A stretch of 64,000 nt of DNA from assembly GCA_018398805.1 (NCBI GenBank), contig JAGFBZ010002144.1, forward strand, positions 186,001-250,000, written 5' to 3'. Below the pieces are notes generated by a model that saw nothing but the letters and a program-made list of their open reading frames with translations, was not told where the DNA came from and ran no database searches. This stretch comes from Hirundichthys speculiger. Lineage: Eukaryota > Chordata > Actinopteri > Beloniformes > Exocoetidae. Positions 52,259-63,369 of this stretch are shown one piece after another. Positions within the stretch are counted from its first letter, which is position 1; every line of letters begins with the position of its first letter. Both the position numbers and the translations under genes were made by a program.

Positions 52259-55200
52259 GTGAGCGCACACCTAAGAAAGTTCACGTCATCGAGATTTACT
52301 GCGAACAGATTTGCTGCTTTACCTCTAACGAGTTTGTCGTCACTAATCCAACGTGCTGATATTCACTAGCAAAAATTAAATTAATAAAGAGCGTTGGTAA
52401 ACACGCCCTCTAACTGACAGTTTTTACAATAGCTCGTCTCTGTCTTCATTCAGCTATACGTTTGATTAATTAAATATTACATACTTTGGTAGAAGTCTAT
52501 TTTTAGTTAGTACTACAGGTGCAGTATTTGCTGATAGAGGAGGCCAGGAGGAGCTGCATCCTGTCTATAAAGATGATGACAGCATACCTGGGAGGAGCTC
52601 AGGTGTTGATGAGGAAGCATGTTAGAGAGGTGCAGGACATGTACACCTGCTGTGGGGATGGTCAGGTGTTCTGTAGGTGTGATAAAGGAGTTCAAGGTGG
52701 GCCACCACCTTTCCAAGCCAGTCAGTAGGGATGCACGATAACTGTTTTTTTAAAACCGATAATCGATAACTTTCAGCTCCTAAAGGCCGATACCGATAAC
52801 CGATAACACACACATATACCTAAGATCATTACATCAATACTATGAACAAAACCAAAAAACAGTTTTGACTCTTTAAATGAACAGATATTTGTTTTTTACA
52901 ATGAAAAACTATTGTCAAGCCTCTCAAACGTTTTCTTAAAGCTATCAAACAAACCTATTTGATATCTCACATTAACTTAAATAAGGTTCATTACTGACTG
53001 ATATAAAAAAATAAAGGCTCCTTGAACTGATGGAAATACATGCATCAGAATTACTAACTGAAAAAATTCATTCCTAAATGACAATAAAAAATAATACACA
53101 GGTCATAATGTACTGACACAAGTTAGACTTGTCTGTATAAATAAACTGAAAAAGATCACTCCATAGTAACAAAGAAATTACGTTTAAAGGCTTGTGGTTC
53201 CCTTTAAATAAATGCCTTTAATTAAAGTAGATGATGTTTACTAGTTTTTTTGGGGGTTTATCTCATGGAAGCTTTAGATGAGAGAGAGATGATAGGGGGG
53301 ACTGGGAACGGAGGGGTTGACTTGCTGCTGGCTAGCTCACGTTAGCTCATGTTAGCTCCTGTTAGCGCGATCAAAACTCCATGGAAGTGATGGTTATGTT
53401 TCAGGTGGCTGATCAGGTTTTACGTATTAAAGCTTGTGATATTTTTCCCTCCTTCGCTTGGAGCATTTGTCACAAATAACCAGCGAACTATCTTCCTCTG
53501 AAACTTTAACAAAATTCTACACCATTGCCGCCATGTTTGTTTGTTTTTTATCAGCGCACTGTTCCACAATGCTGCATTCAAGGTGAAATGTAAATTCCTC
53601 CGTTCCCTCGTTTGCTTGTCGTTCTTTCAGCCTTTTCTATTTTTTATATTTTATGTGTAACATGTGGGAAAATACTGCGAATATCAATTCAAGTCAGCAA
53701 CTACTAAAATTATGACCGAATTAACAAGTTGTTTTCTGGCATGAGGGGGTATTCTTGATTTTCCTGATTGAGTAATCGTTTTTGTGATTATGCCGACGTT
53801 ACTTGAACATAACATTCACTGCCGGTCATTCAAGGCTCAGAGGGAGCGAGACACTGCTGTGTTGACAGAAATATAAATGTTATCGGGGCTATTTGTCGTG
53901 ATATCGGACTTATCGGGATGACGTCATAATTTCTTGTTATCAGCCCGATAGTTATCGTACATCCCTACCAGTCAGGAATCAAGGCAATACAGTTATTATT
54001 TCTATTTGGTTATAAAATGGAAAAGTTGCTGCTCAGCTTGAATCCAAAGGTATGAAAACAAAAAACTGGCCTGGAATCTACTCAGAGCTGAGTTCTCAGT
54101 TCCCATATCAAGGCTGTAACTGTCACAGCTGTGTATAATTTTTTAACAAATATAAAAAAATAGGATAGGATACAAAGTACACAAAAAAATGTGACCAAAA
54201 TCATGGTCCTTTGACGAGACAGTGGAACTGTCCAAGTGTCTCTCTTGGTAAGAGATTGAACTCTTGAAAGTTACAGTTTTCACTGTCAGTCATCATCAAT
54301 GTCTTTACTACTGACTGAACAGGTTTGAGATGTGTCAGCTCACCTCAGTAGGAGCAGGGATGGCTAATACAAAGCATGATATTTCCTGTTGCCAATAGAT
54401 GGCGCTACAACTGTTCCCAAATATTACAGGTTTTATGTATTCAGGATGGGACTACAATCATAACCAATAGATGGTTATGTATGGCTGAGTTACAGACAAT
54501 GATCCTGCAGTGCCAGAATAAAGTGCTCGTTCCATGCAGAGAAAACCAGACTTTTTGTTTTGTTGTTTTAAGCGTGTTAGCCGCTAATTACGAGCCAAAA
54601 ATAGCACAATACCAGCAGTTTGTTTACTACGGTTCAGAGACCAGAGGCTGTGAAGGAAACAGAAAGACCACAGTTGAGCCTTTGTCTTGTTTCGCTGCAG
54701 TGTCTCGCTACTTTTTTGTAGCAAAACGTTCATAATACCCTTTTCTGTCACCATGTCTGTCCCACCCATCCATCCATCCATCATCTATGCCCATTTAATC
54801 CTCTGCAGGGTCACGAGGATCTGCTGGAGCCTATCCCAGCTCTCTTCAGGTGACACCCCTCACAGCAAAAAGACTAGTGGCGGCAGAAGGTAGCAGCCTT
54901 CTACTGCCACTAGATGGCGACAAAGACCGTTCTTTGTCTTTGAAAGGCAGGACCAACTAAGTTAGACTTTTCCATTCATGGCTAGATATCAAACTTGCCC
55001 GTCCTCTCATGATAAAAGTTAGTTTTCACTGTCAGTCATTTTCAGTGTCTTTACTACTGATTTGAACCAGTTTTGAGGTTTGTTGACACATCCCACTTGG
55101 AGCAGGGATGCATGATGCAAAACTTGACATTTCCTGTTGCCAATAGGTGGCGCTACAACACCAACATTATCCACTGAGTGGTGTCCTCACCTTTACTCCT

Positions 55201-57361
55201 CCCACTTTTACTTTTCTTATTCAGCTGTATCCATAGTTACTTTTTTAAATCTTATTTCAGTCCTGTCAAATGACAATAAAAGAATTTCTATTTATTTATA
55301 TTCCTAATTAATTACCGTATTGGCCCGAATGTAGGACGACTCTGATTATAAGAAGATTGCTATTTTTCAAATATCATTTTGGGAAAATAAATATATAATG
55401 AAGACAATAAGGTTGTTCATAAAATAATATGATATAGTTCTGGGCAATATGACGATACATATCGTGGGGACGATATAAAAGTGTGTATCGTGCCATTTCT
55501 CTTCTATCGTTTCTAACCTAATTTTTTCAGTTATTACAGCAAATAAGTAATTAAATAACCTGCAACGATAAATTTGATAGAATCATATCTACTTCTACAA
55601 AGTAGCCTTTTATGTTTGCACTTTTATTCATGGTTAATGCCTTAAACAGAGTTCTCTTCAACCCTGATGTTTACTTTAGACACTTTATATTGGTTTGCAA
55701 ACTTTGCACTACAAGGTTACAGATTTCAGAAAGTTGAAAAATAATTTGTGTTTATTTTTTATAGCTGAACTTCAGTGCAAAAATGTGTTTTTCCTCTCAG
55801 AAACTGTTATGCACTTTTAAAAAAATGTGAAAGCTACTGTACCTCTGTACCAACCTGTTTTTGCTGCACTAAAATGTATGTTTGTGACAGTTCAGCTAAA
55901 TGTCCTTTCAAAATAAAGTTGAAAAGTAAGCAATGAAATTTTTGTCAAACTTTTCAGAGAATAACTGAAAACATACTTTATTATGGTATATCGTGATATA
56001 TATCGTTATCGTGACATATAATAGTCCATATCGTGATATATGATTTTTTTCCATATCGCCCAGCACTAATATGATATATATAATTCTTAAGGCTCTCTTA
56101 AATACTCTACTAAAATCTGAGACTGGGAGAAATTTCACACAAATTGAATGTGTGTGCAAAATCTCGTGAATTTTCGAGTATGTTAAGGCCCCCAAAAAGG
56201 CGAATCACTTCAGAGAATAATATTATTATTATTATCATTATTATTATTGTTATTATTATTATTAACATATAAAATACAATAGGGTCCTTGCACCCACGGT
56301 GCTCAGGCCCTAATAATAATAATAATAATAAATATTCGAAATACAATATTTATGAGGATCCTAATGAGGAGCCGATTCCCGTCATTTACTTCAAAGAGCT
56401 GGCTCTTAGAACCGGGTCATTCGAGACCGACACATCACTAGTTCATGGTTGAATTTTTTTAAAATCATTTTTTAACCATTGTGCAAGGTTTTGCTGTAAT
56501 GATGCTCCACAATGGATATGTTTTAAAGTTGGTCATTATAGTGGAACTCAGAGAGCTGAATAGTTTTGTCAGGTGGTACGCAGTATTAAACGTAGTGCAT
56601 TAAACGAGGCATTGCATTGAAGAGGGAGGTTCACAACGGTACACAATGCTTCACGAGTCTGTAGTTTACAGATGTGTGTTCTTTTTAGCCACTGGAGGGC
56701 GCTGCAGGTCCCCAGCCGTCTGCAAGAAAGGTCCGTTTTATCCAGTTCGCCTCGGTGGTGTATGAACAGGAGCCCTACATGACCCCGAGAGACTTCCTGT
56801 TCTCCGTGATGCTGGAGAAAGTGGACCGTAAGTAGCACCGGGTCGGAAGAGATCCCGCTACACTGCTGAATCAGAGTTTTTATTGTCTGCAGAAGATGGC
56901 TGCATTTAAATATTTAGCTAAAGAAGTAGTTAAAGAAATGGAAAAAAGAAAAAAAAACATCAGATTAGTTGGTTGAAGTATAAAAACAGTAACAGGCTCA
57001 GTGGTACTCACTTTAATAACATTTCACCAACATTTACAAAGACGATATTAAGGAAGCTTCAGAAGTGGAAGCAGGACACAAAAAAACAGTTTTAATTTAC
57101 AGATTTATAACAGATTTATTGATATAAACATATAAATCATGTAGGTTACCTAAAATCCTTATTTGGTGACTTATGATTGTGACTAATGAGAAAGAAAGTG
57201 TTTTAATACAGCTGCTATTCACAGTCTAATAGTCTAACATTCCCATTGCTATTAGGAAAATTTACATTTGCAAATGAAAAACAGCTAATAAAATTAAATA
57301 ACCAAAGGTATTTAGTGTTACATAAGGGCATAAGATGAGTGATATATATATCGTATGATCG

Positions 57362-57393
<32 letters not shown>

Positions 57394-58424
57394 GCTAGTC
57401 AGGGTGTGAATACTTATTCAGTACTTTCTCTTGAATGAAACAATATTTTGGTTATTGAAAGTGTGTTTGTTTAATATTGTGTTAGTGGAGATTCATAAGG
57501 TGTGAAGGAGTACACAAATTAATAAATCCCAGTATCAGTTACCATAGTTACCAGTAACATGGTGTTGTTGGACATAATTACAAATTGCACCTCAACACTT
57601 AACACAAGTGGTACCTTTAAACTTTTACCTTAAAAAAAAATTGCTTTACAGTAAATATACAGTAAAAAAAAAAATAGGAACCAGATATGATAATAATAAT
57701 AATAATAATAATAGGTGAGGAGAAAATACTGATATGGAGATCGCCGTGACGGTATGCACAAAGTGAACAAAAAGACCAATATTTATTTAAAAGTATAACT
57801 ACTTCTATATAAAATATTTCATATCTTCTGTCTTTTCAATGGCCCCTTATTAAAACCTTTAGTGGAATCCACATTTTGTGTGGTACTTATTTTTATGGTA
57901 GTTACAGAATGATTTAAACCCTTTAGACATCGTCATGTATAAAACTGTAATAAACTCCCTCAACTCTAGTCATGTTTAAAGTTAACTGAAACCTCAGTTT
58001 AATGATGTGCCTGTTATTGTACTGTTTTTATTTTATTTTTTATTTTTCGTCTTAATGGCTTTGTAAAGCGCTGTAAGTTGCCTTTGTAAATGAAATATGT
58101 CATACGAATAAACTTGCCTTGCCTTAAACCATGAAGAATATATTTTTAAAAAGGCTGGGCCATCTCTTGTGTTGTGTTATTGACATATATACTCTCTGTT
58201 TGATCTCATGTAGGGAAACTGCAGAAGAGAATTTTATCAACACAGGTAAGTCTTCAGAGTGATTGAACTGCACGTTTAGAGCAAAGTCATCAGTTCAGAT
58301 CATCAATGATGCTGAATGTTTGCAGGAAGTGAACAGTATGTTGGCAGCAGCCTCTAAAGCTTGGCCTGGTAGTGAGCTGTTCAGGACCCTCGGAGACAAA
58401 GGTATAGATAGATCGAACATCCAG

Positions 58425-58505
<81 letters not shown>

Positions 58506-58529
58506 TAATATATTGTGTGTATATATATA

Positions 58530-58572
<43 letters not shown>

Positions 58573-59067
58573 ATCTATATATGTGTGTGTGTGTGTATAT
58601 ATATATGTGTGTGTGTGGTGTGTATGTGTGTGTGTATATATATGTGTGTGTGTGTGTGTATATATCTATGTGTGTGTGTGTATATATATGTATGTATATA
58701 TGTGTGTGTGTATATATATCTATGTATGTGTGTGGTATGTATATATATATATGTGTGTATCTATGTGGTGTATATATATATATATATATATGTGTGGTAT
58801 GTATATATATATATATATGTGTGTGTGTATATATATCTATGTGGTATCTATATTATATGTATATATATCTCATATGTGGTGTATGTATATCTGTATCTGT
58901 GTGTATATGTGTATATGTGTATATGTGTGTGTATGTATATGTGTATATATATATAGGTGTGTTATATCTCTATCTATGTGTGTGTATGTATGTATGTATG
59001 TGTGTATATATTCTGTGTGTATCTATATGTGTGTATCTATATGTCTGTATGTATCTGTATGTATGTA

Positions 59068-59138
<71 letters not shown>

Positions 59139-62100
59139 GTATATATATATCTGTATATCTATGTATCTATATCTCTATACTCTCTATACATAATATATCT
59201 CATCTATCTATCTATATCTCTATATATCTATATCTATTCTTCTCTGAAACTAACATTTTCTTTGGATCTTTCAGGTTTAATATCCTACACAGAGTACCTG
59301 TTCTTGCTGACTATCCTAACCAGTAAGTTGTTCCCTGAGCACCAGCACCTGCATGAGATTCCTTGTGAGGTTGATTTTGTGCTGAGTTATTTTGTGACTT
59401 GTGACTTAATGTGTATTTTTTTGTGTTTGAGATTTCCTGAATTTCTATATTTCTGATGCAGAGCCCCGTACAGGATTTACATAGCCTTCAAAATGCTTGA
59501 TGTTGATGGAAATGAGCAAGTTGACAAAAAGGAGTTCCTTAAGGTAGGACATTTGATGAATTAGTGTGTTTTACAGAAATAATAGATCATGACACACAAT
59601 ATTTAATTAGTGGCCTCCGATGGGAGGGCCCCTTATCGAGATATGTTTGTTCAAATATTGTGTGTAGACTCAAATGTCAAATATTACCATCTTTAATGCT
59701 GCTGTGAGAGCTGCTGATGCTGCCGTGAGTGTAAGTATGAACCCAGGCTTCATGTAAAGGTAAGGGATAGCTGCATTACAGGTGCTCAAGTTGGTTTTTA
59801 ATCTGTTGTATGTTTGCCTAAAGAAGGTGTTCAGTTTAGTAAGGGTTTTTTTTTGTGCCTGTTCCAACTAGTCTTCTCTGTGATGTTAGGAGAAGCTAAA
59901 CTGAGATCAGGCCTTAGCTAGTTTTCTTTCCAGTAGGTTGCATGTTGGAACGTTTTGCACCTTGTTGTATTTTCATGTTGCGACTTCGTGGATAAGTCTA
60001 AAGCAGTGGTTCTCAAACTTTTAATACCGCGTACCACCCGAGAAACTGTTCAGCTCTCTGAGTACCACCAGGATTACATGATACAACCAATTTTAAAATA
60101 TAGCCATTAGTGCTGGGCGATATGGAAAAAATCATATATCACGATATGGACTATTATATATCACGATAACGATATATATCACAATATACCATAATAAAGT
60201 ATGTTTTCAGTTATTCTCTGAAAAGTTTGACAAAAATTTCATTGCTTACTTTTCAACTTTATTTTGAAAGGACATTTAGCTGAACTGTCACAAACATACA
60301 TTTTAGTGCAGCAAAAACAGGTAGGTACAGAGGTACAGTAGCTTTCACATTTTTTTTAAAGTGCACAACTGTTTCTGAGAGGAAAAACACATTTTTGCAC
60401 TGAAGTTCAGCTATAAAAAATAAACACAAATTATTTTTCAACTTTCTGAAATCTGTAACCTTGTAGTGCAAAGTTTGCAAACCAATATAAAGTGTCTAAA
60501 GTAAACATCAGGGTTGAAGAGAACTCTGTTTAAGGCATCAACCATGAATAAAAATACAAACATAAAAGGCTACTTTGTAGAAGTAGATATGATTCTATCA
60601 AATTTATCGTTGCAGGTTATTTAATTACATATTTGCTGTAATAATTGATAAAATTAGCATAGAAACGATAGAAGAGAAATGGCACGATACACACTTTTAT
60701 ATCGTCCCCACGATATGTATCGTGATATCGCCCAGCACTAATAGCCATATGTACCTTCTCAATTAGCTTCTAAAACACAGGAGAGATGTTTATTCCTTAT
60801 TGTGGTTATTACCTGAGTTGTTACCTCACTGAAACAGATATTTACAACTCTGTCCAACAACTCTCATATTCTCATATACGGAGCAAAATAAACACTCAAA
60901 AGTGGTTACAGTTGTTACATCTGCACTGCAACTGAATATGAAACAAATATCTTTTGTAAAGAAACAATTTTGAATTATCTCAAGCAACACATTTGTTTGA
61001 AACGTTGTATTTATAATGCATAGCATGTTTCTGGTTTTTTTTTGTTTTGTAAAAATGTAGAAAGTCATAACATTCCCCCGCGTACCACCAGAGAGCGCTC
61101 ACGTACCGCTGGTACCACAGTTTGCGCACCACTGGTCTAAAGCGTTCAGAAGAAGTAGAAGTGCATGGATTCTCATCTGTTCCCGTCTCTGTTGTGTGTG
61201 TGATGATTGGAAGGTTTGGTTTGATCCGTAAACTTTACTTCTACTCTTGTGTTAGCAAATGTTTTGGCTAAGAAGAGGGGGGAAAAAATTCAATGCAACT
61301 AGAAAAATTACCTTTTTTTGTTGATTCTACAGATCCCATACTCACCAAGCCAAGTTTAATTAAACTTGAAGAATTGTGACAAAAGGATGGGGATCACCTT
61401 TTTGAAACTGAAATACAACATTAGTATTGCTGCATAATGCACTTTCTTAAACAATTCTATTAAATGTATCTTTCTTTTCTGTTTATCTGTTTATTTATTT
61501 TTTCGGATGCCAAAGCTCAAGAAAATCATTGGCAAAAGTAAAGTGAGACTTCCTGAGAACGTTCCAGAGGTTGGTATTCACATTTCTTTAAGGAATGTTG
61601 ACAGAACATGGTTGTGCCCCTTTTATCAGAAACTAAGTAATATTTTTCCAGTTTGAAAAATTCACGGTACACGTTATTTTCCCGCTCTGTGTTTTACTGG
61701 ATGATTACAGAAGCAAGCAGAGGAAGTGGAGGGCGTGAACACAACACTACAGGCTTACTTCTTTGGCAAGAAGGGAGACAAAAAGTTACAGTATCAGGAT
61801 TTCCACAGGTTAGGAAATCTGCAACTATCATATTTTCATTATTTTTTATTTATTTTTTTTAAATTTTGATAATGCAAACATGTTTACGTGCTGATATTTA
61901 CATGTGACGGTGAGACAGATGTGGACATGATTATGACAGATGGGTACAAATACAGATAAATATTAAAGCTGATTGATCAGACCCTCGCACCCGTCGCCAT
62001 CACCCCCACCAGGTGTCCACTGCCATCACCCCCCAGGTGTCCACTGCCATCACCCCCCAGGTGTCCACTGCCTTCACCCCCCAGGTGTCCACTACCCCCC

Positions 62101-63358
62101 AGGTGCCTTCACCCCCCAGGTGTCCACTGCCTCACCCCCAGGTGTCCACTGCCTTCACCCCCCCAGGTGTCCACTGCCTTCACCCCCCCAGGTGTCCTTC
62201 GGTGTCCTTCACCCTCCAGGTGTCCACTGCCATCACCCCCCCAGGTGTCCACTGCCATCACCCCCCACCAGGTGTCCACTGCCATCAGCCCCCCAGGTGT
62301 CCACTGCCACCCTGTCCACCCCCCAGGTGTCCACTGCCTTCACCCCCCAGGTGTGTCCACTGCCTTCACCCCCCAGGTGGTCCACTGCCATCACCCTCCA
62401 GGTGTCCGCTGCCTTCACCCCCCAGGTGTCCACTGCCTTCACCCCCCAGGTGTCCACTGCCGTCACCCCCAGGTGTCCACTGCCACCCACCCCAGGTGTC
62501 CACTGCCACTGTCCACCCCAGGTGTCCACTGCCTTCCCCCCCAGGTGTCCACTGCCTTCACCCCCCAGGTGTCCACTGCCTTCACCCCCAGGTGTCCACT
62601 GGTGTCCACTGCCCCACCCCCCAGGTGTCCACTGCCTTCACCCCCCAGGTGTCCACTTGCCTGCCTTCACCCCCCAGGTGTCCACTGCCTTCACCCCCCA
62701 GGTGTCCACTGCCGTCACCCCCCAGGTGTCCACTGCCTTCACAAGCCAGTCGGGAATAAAGATAATACAGAGATAATGCTGTTCAGTTATAAAATGGAAA
62801 AGATCAAAGTTGCTGCCCAGCTTGAATCCAGAAATATGAAAACAAAAAAGCGGTCTGGAACCCCTCCCCCTCCCAACAGTTAACCACTCCCCCCTTTCAC
62901 ATTGTAATTTGATACCTGTCTGCCGCTAAGGCTCAGAAGTCAGAATGGGACTCTGGACTCTTAAACGATCTGAGCTTAGCTAACAGTCTCTGTCGTTCAG
63001 GTTCATGGAGGATCTGCAGGCGGAGGTCCAGGAGATGGAGTTCCTGCAGTTCTCCAAAGGTATGGACACCATGAGAAGAGAGGACTTCGCAGAGTGGCTG
63101 CTACACTACACCAACGAAGAAGACAACGAAATCTACTGGGAAAATATGAGAAAGAAAATCCCTGCTGGTCAGGTACAAGGATCCTCCTCTACTGTCAGTA
63201 CGGCATTTCATTTGGCTTAAAAGTGAACTTTTTTTTTTGTCCTTCCTAGAGTATCACATTTGATGAATTCAAAGCCTTCTGCCTGTTCACCAACAACCTG
63301 GAGGATTTCGCCTTTTCAATGAAGATGGTCACCGAGGCCAACCGTCCTGTGGGAATGG
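52061..63358 (+). CDS. micu2: MICU2-type mitochondrial calcium uptake regulator, 3' end outside window
   Basis: MICU2 is an EF-hand protein of the intermembrane space that, with MICU1, sets the calcium threshold of the MCU uniporter. Exons: 52061-52258, 56689-56827, 58214-58245, 58326-58401, 59275-59322, 59464-59543 (or from 59462, see separate entry), 61516-61569, 61711-61808, 63001-63172, 63250-63358 and beyond. Landmarks in order: [39 protein letters not shown], first EF-hand loop [12 protein letters not shown] (all calcium ligands present), [60 protein letters not shown] plus EDFAEWLL favour MICU2 over MICU1 and MICU3. The second EF-hand and the C-terminal helix lie past the window. Phases agree throughout if the downstream acceptor at exon 6 is used. 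Confidence 0.9.
52726..53967 (-). mobile_element. hAT element with degraded BED finger in micu2 intron 1
   Basis: Termini TAGGGATGCACGATAA and TATCGTACATCCCTA; perfect 8-bp TSD CCAGTCAG (52718-52725, 53968-53975). The reverse strand near 53530-53440 reads [15 protein letters not shown], the first half of a BED finger, before decaying. Confidence 0.85.
54000..54110 (+). repeat. Short repeat shared with 62755-62880
   Basis: TTATAAAATGGAAAAG, TTGCTGCTCAGCTTGAATCC and GTATGAAAACAAAAAA have close counterparts near 62785-62850 in another micu2 intron. Confidence 0.6.
54180..55175 (+). repeat. Two copies of the GGTGGCGCTACAAC dispersed repeat
   Basis: CACTGTCAGTCAT, GTCTTTACTACTGA and CCTGTTGCCAATAGnTGGCG blocks occur at 54268-54420 and again at 55025-55160; 54500-54665 matches 14810-14990. 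Confidence 0.6.
55435..56068 (-). mobile_element. hAT MITE (TAGTGCTGGGC family), reverse copy
   Basis: It begins TAGTTCTGGGCAATATG and ends CATATCGCCCAGCACTA, with a perfect 8-bp TSD ATATGATA (55427-55434, 56069-56076). It is the near-identical inverse of 60108-60740. Confidence 0.9.
56100..56335 (+). repeat. Tail of the dispersed repeat with ATT microsatellite
   Basis: TGTGTGCAAAATCTCGTGAA and AAGGCCCCCAAAAAGGCGA match 17775-17830; an ATT/TAA microsatellite follows, with GGTGCTCAGGCCCTAATAAT, a common fish repeat ending. Confidence 0.55.
56828..58213. other. micu2: micu2 intron 2, only simple repeats
   Basis: A TA microsatellite (about 57361-57390) and an AAT run (57691-57712) are visible. 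No other feature recognised. Confidence 0.5.
58420..59240. repeat. micu2: Compound TA/TG microsatellite in micu2 intron 4
   Basis: About 800 bp of alternating (TA)n, (TG)n and TCTATA blocks fill most of the intron and end about 35 bp before the exon at 59275. Long open frames of Tyr/Ile/Cys/Val here are artefacts of the dinucleotide repeat. Confidence 0.97.
59462..59543 (+). CDS. micu2: micu2 exon 6 (first EF-hand) with frame-deciding tandem acceptors
   Basis: The acceptor region reads GATGCAGAGCCCCG, offering AG at 59460-59461 and at 59462-59463. Joined to the preceding donor (phase 1), the upstream AG gives K-P-R-T-G-F, the family-like start, but then reaches TAG at once; one base is missing before ATAGCC compared with the family pattern K-P-x-T-G-F-x-I-A-F. 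The downstream AG gives [13 protein letters not shown] and stays in frame. Either the locus uses the downstream site, or a base is missing in the assembly, or the gene is damaged. Confidence 0.75.
59544..60003. other. micu2: micu2 intron sequence, nothing recognised
   Basis: No repeat termini or reading frames of note before the hAT element. Confidence 0.4.
60004..61134. mobile_element. hAT MITE hosting a second hAT MITE
   Basis: Outer termini CAGTGGTTCTCAAACTTTTA and TTTGCGCACCACTG; perfect 8-bp TSD GTCTAAAG (59996-60003, 61135-61142). Shared GTACCACC words lie inside both ends. Confidence 0.88.
60108..60740 (+). mobile_element. hAT MITE (TAGTGCTGGGC family), forward copy, nested
   Basis: It begins TAGTGCTGGGCGATATGG and ends ATATCGCCCAGCACTA; perfect 8-bp TSD ATAGCCAT (60100-60107, 60741-60748). 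Length 633 bp against 634 bp for the reverse copy at 55435. Confidence 0.92.
61975..62750. repeat. micu2: 24-bp minisatellite in micu2 intron 8, about 30 copies
   Basis: The unit is CCCCCCAGGTGTCCACTGCC plus TTCA (or ATCA). The unit length is a multiple of three, so several frames stay open as Pro/Val/Ser-rich artefacts. The reverse strand has a run of G5-G6 every 24 bases. Confidence 0.97.
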
Positions 63359-63369
63359 GTAACACCTTT

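Noticed and set aside
58513..59456. Long open frames rich in Tyr, Ile, Cys and Val (up to 313 codons)
   Set aside because: They are translations of (TA)n/(TG)n; only the last part ([16 protein letters not shown]) is real coding sequence, as a micu2 exon starting at 59275.
61973..62883. Three overlapping Pro/Val/Ser-rich frames of about 240-270 codons
   Set aside because: The 24-bp minisatellite unit keeps every frame open; no splice or start context and it lies in a micu2 intron.
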